From: Cunninghamella blakesleeana
Lineage: Eukaryota; Mucoromycota; Mucoromycetes; Mucorales; Cunninghamellaceae
Direction: 5' to 3'
NCBI GenBank assembly: GCA_017871115.1
Contig: JAFCIZ010000001.1
Location: forward strand, 7,438,001 to 7,502,000
Length of the DNA stretch: 64,000 bases
In this document: piece by piece, positions 24,501 through 34,272 of the stretch
Layout: each line of letters starts with the position of its first letter
Position numbering within the stretch: position 1 is the stretch's first letter
Program-made: the position numbers and the translations under genes
Notes under the pieces: model-generated
What the model was told of the DNA's origin: nothing
Seen by the model: the letters and a program-made list of their open reading frames with translations, nothing else
Database searches by the model: none

Positions 24501-26335
24501 TAGCAATTGTATTTGCTTTAAATAAATATCATAAGTTCTTATGGGGTAATCATTTCGTTTTATATACTGATCATAGAGCTCTAACTTACATACATACGCA
24601 AAAAATAATGAACGCTATGATGAATAACTGGCTGGATACTATTTTGCAATATAACTTTACTGTTGCCCATATACCTGGTTTAAATAATATATTACCAGAT
24701 GCCTTATCTCGTCTTTTTACAGTAGAAAAAGAACTGGAAGGGGGTGATGGCATAGAAAAAATAAAAACAATTAAAAATATTAAAGAAATAGAAAATAAAA
24801 AATCAGAAGAAAAGGAAGAAAAAATGAAAAATTATTCTTCCAAAAACAAAAATAATCACAGCCACACCGGATCTGATTCCGAAAAAGAATTCCATAATGA
24901 AAGTAAAAATAAAAATACTATTGATGACTACATAATAATAGATAATAAAAAAGAAAGAAATGATATTATTAGAAAATATCATAGAAGTGCTGCTATTTAT
25001 TCTATTAATCATCTTCAACAACCAGAAGAATTAAATAAAAGAATAATTATAGATCAGGACGAAAAATTAAAAATATTAAATAATCATCATGCTTTTGGTC
25101 ACTTCGGTGCCGAAGCAATAGAAAAAGCAATACATGCTGATGGATTGCATTGGCCTAATATAAAAAATGATGCAATTGAATTAATTAAAAAATGTCATCA
25201 ATGTATGCAATATAATATTGCAAAGAAAGGTTACCATCCTTTAGCATCTATAACAGCTAATCTACCTTGTGATCATTGGGCCATAGATTTAGCTGGTCCG
25301 TTAGATGAATCACATAGAGGTAATCATTATATCTTAGTAATGGTAGATATCTGTACTAAATTTGTTTTACTCAAACCTTTAATTGATAAAACATCTTTTA
25401 CAATTGCTGAAACATTGGTAAATATCTTTTGTGATTTTGGATTTCCAAAAATAATCCAATCTGACAATGGAACAGAATTTGTAAATGAAATAATAAAAGA
25501 TATGTGTAAGATTACTGGAATTGATCATAGACTAGTATCACCATATCATCCTAGAGCAAATGGTGCAGCTGAAAAAACAGTTCAAACCGCTATGAATACA
25601 ATAAAAAAGAAAATTAAAGGAAAAGCAAGAGATTGGGACTATTATGTAAAAAGTGCTCAGTTAGAAATTAATAATAAATATGTAAGACTACATAATTCTA
25701 CGCCTTTTGCATTAATGTTTGCTAGAAAATTAAATGAATTCAAAGATTATTCTGATATTTCAATTAATGAAAATCATATAGAAAGAATAAAAGAAGTTCA
25801 TAATAGAATAAATGATATGGCAAACATTATCCTACCTGCTATAATAAAAAGAACAAAAGAAATAAGAAATGCTTCTCAAGAAAAATTTAATAAAAATAAT
25901 AAAATAATAGAATTTAAAGTAGGTTCTCTAGTTAGTATGATAACCCCTTATAAAACCTCAAAACTAGAACCTAAATATATAGGACCCTTTACTGTTATTG
26001 AAAAGAATAAAGGTGGTGCCTATAAGTTAATGGATAAAAGAGGAAAACCATTACCTTCTAAATATCCTCCAAACTTATTAAAAAGTGTATCCGAGGATCC
26101 AGAATTTGCTGATGAGCAAAGATGGGAAGTAGAAAAAATAATTGATCATCGTTTAACTTCTGATGGTGATTATGAATACCGAGTACGTTGGAAAAGCTAT
26201 AAAGCTGACGATGATACATGGGAAAAAGAAAAACAGTTTGATGATATCAATACAATTATATCTTATTGGAGAAAAAAATCTGAAATTAATCTAGATCATA
26301 AACAAACTGTAAGAAATAAAAGAAGAAAGTTATAA
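21515..26335 (+). CDS. Gag-Pol polyprotein of chromovirus C, with chromodomain
   Basis: 1606 residues in one frame. Order seen: capsid-like gag (about 160-340); zinc knuckle CYYCHNEWIPGHRC at about 392; aspartic protease LVDTGCNFSCIS at about 480; reverse transcriptase about 640-860, with LPLISEI, FTTLDLKSAFHRF and the active-site FIDD at about 800; RNase H with ATDASNVGIGAV at about 950; integrase with HHCC (HHAFGHFG ... CHQCMQ, from about 1190) and catalytic Asp in WAIDLAG (about 1255), Asp in SDNGTEF (about 1315) and Glu in GAAEKT (about 1350); a GPF module YIGPFTVIE; and a chromodomain YEYRVRWKSYKADDDTWE at about 1545-1590. Known: chromodomains of such integrases read histone marks and steer insertion into heterochromatin. 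All key residues are present, so it is probably functional. Confidence 0.96.
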   Translation: MSILTSSSTDSAISQMNTMDNTVATQDNLQNLTLADVVTNNNPIDNGVQDSLSISFQNQDTLMMNNTVDAITGSPVQINRTSKSVMINITLQSLVAAENQLQDAHQEYLQLLVNNPTREQLEQNDRTRSDALNRVKSLQDTLDFYVQQKNKQEYKVKLPYNLPVLQFSNDSDKKNNGTIFETIDKFLDHFEMILYQHKLKLDDVWESCYIGAIQHSENKLSWFKANLMNKNFSWEQARSMIKKKYAGDRSEGWYMQRLNAMILKKGDNPLEFIEKFNVTRINAGVEDSMAFGFMLLQKMDVNFYYLAQQIRQTHAGMAVEVRPILNCKFIMDTAALLYNPDKMDIGVSAATIGAKSYKKYNKGYSKPYENKKHKKFNKSSDIKNKINKNNNECYYCHNEWIPGHRCAKGYELRAANKEFKFRMAQLNAKQNEAELIKNPMDLDNCKLINKKLNQKEKENEFKNKNTDSIIVPVIIGSFKTFALVDTGCNFSCISNSFVLKNNFIFNKINDGIISLASNNNIIKRIGVTKSLSFTHGKYNIDHCFEIMDLPEDENYKIVIGTDIMNKLGIYLQGLAVSHGDHQQMEVEEIIDEVEPDNCPYGSLEDQQQFINNIQSSINNNQSIPNDAFCTVPESIVHLDTPPNESCYRRQYPIAEADMHLVDEAVEAWFKEGTITKASVNNQWNSPITLAPKKDENGKKTKKRACLDPRHINKLLQDDKYPLPLISEIYLTLQGSSVFTTLDLKSAFHRFMIAPEDQHKTTFTHRGIQYMFRGCPFGLKPLSSKFQRVTALILEDMPFATSFIDDIVVFSKNIKEHADHVKIVINKLTEVNLLLNPNKCHFAQQSVHLLGFCVSDKGISLDKRKLTNVENWPKPKTGNDIERFLGVINYFREHIPKVSTLTKPLDKLRKVKELKNKWDDQCEHAFITLKKVISLTPVISYPLMHKPFYVATDASNVGIGAVLFQLNDNNKIRHLGFMARSLSKSEINYSTTKRELLAIVFALNKYHKFLWGNHFVLYTDHRALTYIHTQKIMNAMMNNWLDTILQYNFTVAHIPGLNNILPDALSRLFTVEKELEGGDGIEKIKTIKNIKEIENKKSEEKEEKMKNYSSKNKNNHSHTGSDSEKEFHNESKNKNTIDDYIIIDNKKERNDIIRKYHRSAAIYSINHLQQPEELNKRIIIDQDEKLKILNNHHAFGHFGAEAIEKAIHADGLHWPNIKNDAIELIKKCHQCMQYNIAKKGYHPLASITANLPCDHWAIDLAGPLDESHRGNHYILVMVDICTKFVLLKPLIDKTSFTIAETLVNIFCDFGFPKIIQSDNGTEFVNEIIKDMCKITGIDHRLVSPYHPRANGAAEKTVQTAMNTIKKKIKGKARDWDYYVKSAQLEINNKYVRLHNSTPFALMFARKLNEFKDYSDISINENHIERIKEVHNRINDMANIILPAIIKRTKEIRNASQEKFNKNNKIIEFKVGSLVSMITPYKTSKLEPKYIGPFTVIEKNKGGAYKLMDKRGKPLPSKYPPNLLKSVSEDPEFADEQRWEVEKIIDHRLTSDGDYEYRVRWKSYKADDDTWEKEKQFDDINTIISYWRKKSEINLDHKQTVRNKRRKL

Positions 26336-26590
26336 AATAAAATAAAATAAAATAAAATAAAATAAAATAAAATAAAATAAAAATAAATAAATAATTGTAT
26401 GTATATACAAATAAGATATATTTAATATATATAAAATGTGTTATAAGAATAACAACACATACAGACATTATCAAAATATCGCGATTAATAAATACTATTA
26501 TAAATAAATAAATATGTGTATATAAACATATCTAGATACTGACTAGCCTGCTTTTCTGTTGGAGACGTCTAACAGACTGGAAGGGGGTAA

Positions 26591-27147
26591 TGTCGTATCA
26601 GGCTATTTTATCTTATAGTAAACAAATATAATGCTATGATTATATAATAGTAAATAGTATAAAGTAAAATAATGATAATGATCGTCAAGTGCACTGAGAT
26701 TAAAATATATAATCTTTTATTTAAATGGATAGCTATACTAAATAAGGAGTTAAATCTAACTCAGATATATTATTATCTTTAAACTGTCAAACTTAACCTT
26801 ATAAACTGAATGTTAAAAGTCCCTATATTGAATCTAACTATATTACTACATTAATATATAAAAGAACCAATGACAGTTATCATGGATCATCATATAGTAA
26901 TAATAAAATATATGAAAGATCGTCATAATGGGGTTATAAATCATATTGATTAATATCACTAATCATATGAAAAGTGAAATATTATTTTATATAAATACTA
27001 AAGCAGAATTAGATTATTATTACAATCTTCATCTTATATTTATAATAAAAACAACCAACTAAGGAATTTCACTTAATTATTTTGTTTTTCTCTTTTATAT
27101 ATAAAAACTATTTATTTTACCTATTTTTAATTTTAACATATTTTTCA
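26591..27147 (+). repeat. 3' LTR of element C
   Basis: Same length and, by eye, the same sequence as the 5' LTR at 20915-21471. It is followed directly by the second GACCA. Confidence 0.93.
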
Positions 27148-28179
27148 GACCATTAGATTTAGCTAATTCAGAACGTACAAGTTTGATTATATCATCACTA
27201 GACATATTATCATTATTTTTAGTTTGTTTTTTAGTATGCTGAATCTGTTCAATTTTGTCATTCACATTCTTTTCCATAGTCTCAACATTAAGAACCAATC
27301 GTTCTAAGAGTTTTACTATTGGGTCAGAGTTTGAAGATAAATTTGTAACTGATTCGTTTTTACTAAACTCCATAACATTAAATGAATTAATATTATTATG
27401 TGGATTATCAATTGTATTTCTATCCATAGCGTAACCAGGGTACAATAATTGTTCATGTTCAGTTATACGGTTGTTTATCATTCCATAATTCATTGATTTG
27501 TTAGCTGACCACCAAGCTTCAGCATTTTTTAACCATTGTTCAGCAGTTATAGAAGCAAGAGCAATGCAATGTTTACTAATATTAGGATTCAATCCATATC
27601 TGAATCGCATAAGAATAATATCATCATCTTCTTTTTTAGCTAATCTAGCAACTTCTTGTAATCTTGAATAAAAGTCCCTTGGATGTTCCTCGGTACCTTG
27701 TTTCATTTCGTTTAGCATTAGTTTGTAAGATTCTAAAAGTTCAGCAGTAACGAATTTTGTTTCAAAAGCCGTCATAACAATATCAAAAGTTAAAGAATCC
27801 TTGTATTGATCCTTGAGACAGTCCAAATAAGTTTTTGCAGACTTGTGTACTTGTGTTCTTAATATGGCTAGTTTCCTTGAGTCGCTTGTAGTATTTGTAA
27901 GTTCTAAATAAGTTTCCAGCATTTGTTTGAAGTGGCGAAAGTCTTCACGTTCACCTCCAGTAAAAGGAATGAGTTTAGGAATGAGCTTGAGCAAAGGTTG
28001 TTCTTGAGCCAACGCGGTATAATCGTAAGACATTTTATAGTTGATAATCTTCAGTTTTAAAATGAATAAACTTCAAAGTGTGTACTTGCAGAATATAATA
28101 GTTTTGTAATTTTTCTTAGTAGTTTTTAAAGTTTTCCCTGTAGTTTTTTGAAGTTTCCCCCGCCAGTGAGCACCAAATA

Positions 28180-28915
28180 TGTTGTGTGTGTTTTTGGTAA
28201 GAGTTATTTTTGTTAAAATAAAATAAGAGAGTTTGTATTTATATTAATTATAAATAAGATAATTCCAGTGAGCACCAGTTCTTGTTTTACAAGTAGAACG
28301 ACTTAATATAATGTAAAAGTAAAAAGGTAAAAAGATAATATAAAATAAAAATATTCAAAAAAAATTCAAAAGTATATGCAAATGAATTTAAAAGTCAGAG
28401 AGTAGATTATTATATAAAAAGAGTAATAATCAAATAAAGTAATAATAAAATTAAAAATAAAATATAAAAGTTTATATATGTTGTATATAAATAAAAAGAG
28501 ATTTCACTTAAGAAATAAAATATATTTGTTATAGTAATAAAAATGATTTCAATTAAGAAATTAGTATAAAGTTAAAATAAAATAAAAAAATTGGTTTGGA
28601 CAAATAAAATATTTATTATATAAAGTATTATTTAAAAATATTATGTTTATATTTGACAAAGAAAAAAAACAAAAGAGAAAGAGAAATATTCTTTCCTATT
28701 TATATTAAAACAAAAAATAAATTTTTTAGGGAGAGAAAGAGGAAAAAGGTTGTAGGAATTTGGTTGTAGAACTTTGGTTGTAGGAATTAAGTTGTAGGAA
28801 TTTGGTTGTAGGAATTAGGTTGTAGAACTTTGGTTGTAGAACTTTGGTTGTAGAACTTTGGTTGTGAAAAAAAAAAATAATTTAATCACCGCCAACATCA
28901 TCCGCTTGGACGACA
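28180..28915 (-). repeat. 5' LTR of element B
   Basis: 736 bp, indistinguishable by eye from the 3' LTR. It is followed by ATGG and then the displaced 3' flank of tRNA-Glu 2 (28916-28966), whose inverted match lies at 16738-16790 beside tRNA-Glu 1. Confidence 0.93.
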
Positions 28916-29003
28916 ATGGATAAATAATTAGCCAGTTGGTGCGCGTAAGCCCTCGTTTTGCTTTTGTTTAGGATTTATTTTTTTTGAAATGAGGAATGAG
29001 TAT

Positions 29004-30454
29004 TGTTGTGTGTGTTTTTGGTAAGAGTTATTTTTGTTAAAATAAAATAAGAGAGTTTGTATTTATATTAATTATAAATAAGATAATTCCAGTGAGCACC
29101 AGTGTTGTGTGTGTTTTTGGTAAGAGTTATTTTTGTTAAAATAAAATAAGAGAGTTTGTATTTATATTAACTATAAATAAGATAATTCCAGTGAGCACCA
29201 GTTCTTGTTTTATAAGTAGAACGACTTAATATAATATAAAAGTAAAAAAAAAATAAAAAGATAAAATAAAATAAAATATTTAAAAAAATTCAAAAGTATA
29301 TGCAAATGAATTTAAAAGTCAGAGAGTAGATTATTATATAAAAAGGGTAATAATCAAATAAAGTAATAATAAAATAATATATAAAAGTTTATATATGTTG
29401 TATATAAATAAAAAGAGATTTCACTTAAGAAATAAAATATACTTGTTATAGTAATAAAAATGATTTCAATTAAGAAATTAATATAAAATTAAAATAAAAT
29501 AAAAATAAAAATTAGTTTGGACAAATAAAATATTTATTATATAAAATATTATTTTAAAAATTTGACAAAGTAAAAAAAACAAAAGAGAAAGAAAAATATT
29601 CTTTCCTATTTATATTAAAACAAAATTTATTTTAGAGAGAGAGAAAGAAGTCATACGGTCAAGGATGTGCGGTTGTGGATGTACATCTGTGGATGTGCGT
29701 CTGTGGATGTGCGGTTGTGGATGTACATCTGTGGATGTGAGCTTGACCAATTAAAACAAAAGTTAAAAAAACTTTTTAAACACCGGTAGGATCATTATCC
29801 TGCGCGACACCAGTTCTTGTTTTACAAGTAGAACGACTTAATATAACGTAAAAGTAAAAAAAAATAAAAGGATAAAAAAAAATAAAAAAATTTAAAAAAA
29901 TTCAAAAGTATATGCAAATGAATTTAAAAGTCAGAGAATAGATTATTATATAAAAAGAGTAATAATCAAATAAAGTAATAATAAAATTAAAAAATAAAAT
30001 ATAAAAGTTTATATATGTTGTATATAAATAAAAAGAGATTTCACTTAAGAAATAAAATATATTTGTTATAGTAATAAATATGATTTCAATTAAGAAATTA
30101 ATATAAAGTTAAAATAAAATAAAAATAAAAATTGGTTTGGACAAATAAAATATTTATTATATAAAATATTATTTAAAAATTTGACATTTATATTTGACAA
30201 AGAAAAAAAACAAAAGAGAAAGAGAAATATTCTTTCCTATTTATATTAAAACAAAAAATAAATTTTTTAGGGAGAGAAAGAGGAAAAAGGTTGTAGGAAT
30301 TTGGTTGTAGAACTTTGGTTGTAGGAATTTGGTTGTAGGAATTTGGTTGTAGGAATTAGATTGTAGAACTTTGGTTGTAGAACTTTGGTTGTAGAATTTT
30401 GGTTGTGAAAAAAAAATAATTTAATCACCGCCAACATCATCCGCTTGGGCGACA
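29004..30454 (-). repeat. Solo B-type LTR interrupted by a second solo LTR
   Basis: The outer LTR (about 740 bp) starts at 29004 and ends at 30454 with target duplication GTAT (29000-29003 and 30455-30458). It is interrupted by the inner LTR at 29103-29809. The outer LTR is itself inside an older LTR whose remains are at about 28967-29003 and 30459-30539. Its U3 end codes on the minus strand for VAQADDVGGD and a stop, like ORF4 of B. Confidence 0.88.
29103..29809 (-). repeat. Inner solo B-type LTR
   Basis: 707 bp, TG...CA ends, 4-bp duplication CCAG (29099-29102 and 29810-29813). Its U3 has its own minisatellite of GTGGATGTGCGTCT-like units (about 29665-29740), and its U3 start codes on the minus strand for VAQDNDPTGV and a stop. 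Confidence 0.9.
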
Positions 30455-30539
30455 GTATTATAAGTTATATTTGATATGTATAATATAATTACAATGAGCA
30501 CCAGTTCCTGTTTTATAAGTAGAACGACTTAATATAAAG

Positions 30540-31203
30540 TGTTGTGGAATTTTTTAGTTGTTTAAAAAGTAGAATTTCCTTTTATAGTTTTGGAAAGTAG
30601 ATAGTTTTATAGTTTAATTTAGTCGTCAGTGAACACCAGTATCTTGTTTTATGAGTAGATACAGCTTAGTTTAGATTAATAAAATAAAATAAATTATATA
30701 ATTGGATAATGATTAACAATTATATAAAGTAATAAAATTAAAATAAAATAAAATATATTATTGGATAAAGATCAACAATATTAATATAAAATAAATATAA
30801 CCTTTAGCTAAAAAGATGAATTAATGGACTTATTTGTTTTAATATAAGTACTTTATTTTTATAATAGAAATTAACTTATTACTAACTGTTATTAACTGAT
30901 TTTTCGAAAATAAAATAAAAACTCGCTCCTTTATATATAAAAATGTGCTGAATTCAAACCCAGACTGGTAGGTAAGTTGTAAAGACCATTATAACAAGGA
31001 GGAGTATAAATTGGTAAAGTTATAAAAGATAAAATAAATATATATATATATATAATTATAAAATACTATTGGATAAAATATAAGGTTAATATATATATAT
31101 ATATATGCATGTATTTATATATGCAAAAGCACTTGTATAAAAATATATTTAAAAATTATTTTTAAGGTTATTTAGGTATGGTAAGTTCAGCCATACCATA
31201 ACA
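30540..31203 (-). repeat. Diverged solo A2-type LTR
   Basis: Starts TGTTGTGG and ends CATAACA (minus-strand U3 at right). Matches the 724-bp A2 LTR with many changes and deletions, including the tRNA-Asp-like segment at 30944-31000. No matching target duplication was found. Confidence 0.75.
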
Positions 31204-32935
31204 GTAGGTACAACTTATTTTAGATTAAGTAAAAAAGTAAAATGATATAAAATAAAATAAATTAACATTAGATAATAATTAACAACATTAGAGTAAATAA
31301 AGAATTTGGTTATAAAAATAATGTTTATTAATTTTTTAATGAAAATATATCAAGATAAAAAAAAAATCATTTTTCAAAAATGAAATAAAAAGGTCGAGTA
31401 TTATTTATGTTAAAAATTAAAATTACACTTTGACTTTTGACAGAAAGTACAAAAGTATAGAAAATTATCTCCTCATGCAAAGTAAAAGCGCAAGTAATAA
31501 AAAATATAAATAAAAACAAAATAATAATTTAAAAATTATTTTTAAAGTTGCCCAAACGAAGCCACTACATAACACTTGTAAGCTAATGATTTAGTTCTTT
31601 TTTATAAGTTTAACAGAGTAGATAGATTAAAGAATTAAAAAAATTACTGATATATATATATATATATTGCCATTAACGATTAATCTATTACTTTTTTATT
31701 TTAAAAGTTTTTTAAAATAAATATTTATTGTAATTTTTATATTATATAATTTATTTCATATATTTTGAATAATCTCAATTTTATTGAATAGCTAATAATT
31801 CATGAATAAATCGTTTTCCCAAGAGTTTGCCTTATTGTTTTGTACCAAATCAAATATAATATGGTGACTATAACTTATATTTACCAATCCAAATCATTAA
31901 TTTTATTAGGATATATATAATAGTAGTAAGCACCAGCGTGGAAAACGTTTTAAATTATATTAATATTTTATTGTCCATATTTTTTTTTTAAAAAAAAGTG
32001 GTGTTTTTATACATAAGGAATAACACTTCTTAGCATTAATATATATAAATAAATAATTTAAATACATAAATTTAATTTAAATAATATTTTTATATTTTAT
32101 AGAGTTAAAAATTTATTAAATAATCTAAGAACCAAATATAAAATAAATACATACATTACATATTATTTTTCTTTTAATAAATTATAATAGCATATTAAAC
32201 ATCAATATAAAATGTTGACGGTTTATAAGACATCAATTTTGATTCAAGATGTAATAATGCCTTTTTTATTTTTTAAAAGCAATAATAATTCTATATATGA
32301 TCATTATTATTTAATTTTATTTCAGCTTTATACTAAACAATTCCCTTTGCTGTTGATGGATTTCTATAACCATATGCAATATATTATCATTATTTTATAA
32401 AATAATAATACTTCATTTTTTTATTTTTTTTGAAATAGTATAACTTTTACATATAATGCTATATTCAAAAATACACTGCCTCTAAAACCATTTCAAAATG
32501 TTTTGAATAGATTGGTATATATTATTTACATACTATTTAATTATATTTTTTTTATTATTATTATTGAATTTGGATACTCATCATTATTTATCAGTTCATG
32601 TAAGCGAAAATTAATTTTTTACTATCTCATGTCAATTGGTTTACTATTTTTGAAATAGATAAACAAATGTTTTCCTTAGAGTATATTTATCCAAAGACAT
32701 CTTATAATAATTAGTTTATATAATGGTAAATTATTACATCATTGGATCATTATTTATTGAAAAGAATATACATATTTGACATTACAGTGATATTTTTTAA
32801 AACAATCCCAACTAATTTATAAAAAAAAGGAGTTTAAATTTTCAAAATAATTATATAAATATATAAATATATATATTTTCACTCTCTTTTTCTTTCTTCT
32901 TGTTTTTATATATACTTTAATATTTTATATTTTTA
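31204..32935. other. Decayed LTR debris and gene-free AT-rich DNA
   Basis: About 31204-31640 resembles inner parts of A-type LTRs in degraded form (GATTAAGTAAAAAAG, TAATTAACAACATTA). A GTAAGCACCAGC remnant occurs at about 31927. From about 31960 to 32935 I see no gene or repeat match; small frames there are low complexity. Confidence 0.5.
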
Positions 32936-34101
32936 ATGATTAACAATGCTATAGCAAATATCGTTAGTATTTCCTTTACGATACTTTATATTAGTGGATT
33001 TTATTTATTCGAAAAATCAAGAGCAAATGGTGTAAAATTATCTAGACAGCATCCTATTGTTATTAAATCTCGAATGAAAGCAGTTGTTTTCTCGTGTATT
33101 ATAACTTTTATAATGCTATCTTCTCTTTTATATTTTTATCTACCAAGCGTAAGTACTAAATATCAACGTGGATATAAATATTTATTTATCGATTAATAGG
33201 ATCTTTCTCTTTTATTATTACTTTTATTATCATTAAATATTTATATAGTTTAAGTTTAACACTTTGTTTACTTTGATTGGATGCTTCTTACCTCTATCAA
33301 ACCCTCAAAAACTATGTCAACTTTTGAGACCGCTTTTATTGACAAATATATTGTTTTTGGGACCTTTAAGTTTGCTTTATTTTGATCATGATTTACCTGG
33401 ACAACGTAACTTTGATTGGAATAGAGATCTTTTTCAGCTATTAACTTCTTTACATGGAATACGTAACTATATTTTTGTATGTTTTCATTATTTATATATA
33501 AATATGAATAAAAACAAAGAAAAAAAAAACGCTTGATAGTTTTGTTTATTTATATTTATATATTTATATAGGCTCCATTGACGGAAGAATTCGTATTTAG
33601 AGCATGTATTATTGCCGTATTATACCAAGCCAAGTTATCATACACGTATTTGATATTTTTATCACCATGCTTCTTTGGGTTAGCGCATATACATCATGGA
33701 TATGAAATTTATCATCAGTATGGAAAAACTAAGCAAGCATTAAAAAGGGCAATTTTTTCATGCATATTTCAATTTGCATATACAACTATTTTTGGATGGT
33801 ATGTCAGCTTTATATTCTTAAGAACTAGCAGTCTATGGCCACCAGTATTATGTCATTCTTTTTGTAATATGATGGGTTTTCCTGATACAAGTACAATTCA
33901 TGAACATTCTCAAAAACAACGTTTAGGTAATGCATATATAACAACTATATTTGTACAATATTCGCAAAAATACATTTACCAATCTCTCTTTTTTTTTTTT
34001 TAACTGAAATAGTTATTTGGACGTGTTATATACTTGGCCCAATTTTATTTGCATTTTTATTATACCCACTATCCTATGTTGATGATTCATTTTATTGGTA
34101 G
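32936..34101 (+). CDS. CAAX prenyl protease 2 (Rce1-type, ABI family)
   Basis: Seen: four exons, 32936-33148, 33249-33476, 33572-33926 and 34013-34101, giving 294 residues in frame. Several hydrophobic segments are present. Motif 1 is TEEFVFR (Glu152, Glu153, Arg157), motif 2 is FGLAHIHH (His186), and motif 3 is LCHSFCN (His242, Asn246); these are the conserved Glu/His/Asn residues of Rce1 glutamic-type intramembrane proteases. Known: Rce1 sits in the ER membrane and removes the -aaX tripeptide from prenylated CAAX proteins such as Ras and a-factor-type pheromones. Length agrees with the family. The gene ends 171 bp from the convergent gene downstream. Confidence 0.93.
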
Positions 34102-34272
34102 ACATACACATACATACATACAATATCATTTATTAGATCAAAAACAAAACAAAATAAAATAATCATAATATTGGTATACGTATAATTTAATTCTATTTAC
34201 AAACTGAATAATAATAACAATAATATTAAAATAAAATATATTCTTTCTTCCGTTCTTATTTCATTTCATACA

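Larger units (their letters stand above)
20915..27147 (+). mobile_element. Ty3/gypsy chromovirus C, complete, nested in gag of B
   Basis: 6233 bp with 557-bp LTRs at 20915-21471 and 26591-27147 that look identical, TG...CA ends, and the 5-bp target duplication GACCA (20910-20914 and 27148-27152). A purine tract GGAAGGGGG lies just before the 3' LTR. One intact 1606-codon gag-pol ORF. Next to the 5' LTR, TTAAGTGAATCTTCC (21477-21491) can pair with GGAATTTCACTTAA inside the LTR (21387-21400), which suggests self-priming. Identical LTRs and an intact ORF indicate very recent movement. Confidence 0.95.
20686..28033 (-). pseudogene. gag of element B, split by insertion of element C
   Basis: Two parts: 28033-27148 (start codon side) and 20910-20686, separated by element C and its 5-bp duplication. 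Joined in frame, the N-terminal 295 residues are the capsid-like domain (GEREDFRHFKQMLETYLEL, RDFYSRLQEVARLAKK, LMRFRYGLNPNI), similar to A1 gag (EDFRYFEKSLENYFKL, KNFLARIQEMARLAQ, LMRFRAGLKEEI). The remainder is an Asn/Gln/Tyr-rich tail without a CCHC zinc knuckle. As it stands, translation of the 5' part runs into the LTR of C and stops, so it is broken by insertion, not by decay. Confidence 0.88.
17449..28915 (-). mobile_element. Ty3/gypsy-type element B (gag, integrase, ORF4; no RT), interrupted by element C
   Basis: Minus-strand LTR element with 736-bp LTRs at 28180-28915 (5') and 17449-18184 (3') that look identical by eye, and a 4-bp target duplication ATGG (17445-17448 and 28916-28919). 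Without C and its duplication it is about 5.2 kb. A primer-binding site TGGTGCTCACTGGCGGGG follows the 5' LTR at about 28159-28176 (minus strand). A purine tract GGTGGTGAGGG precedes the 3' LTR at 18185-18195. It codes for gag, integrase and ORF4, but the 525 bp between gag and integrase hold no protease, RT or RNase H. It sits 24 bp downstream of tRNA-Glu 2. Confidence 0.9.

Noticed and set aside
32212..32400. Small ORF of 62 codons upstream of the CAAX protease gene
   Set aside because: Low-complexity AT-rich frame, no recognised domain and no splice or promoter context.
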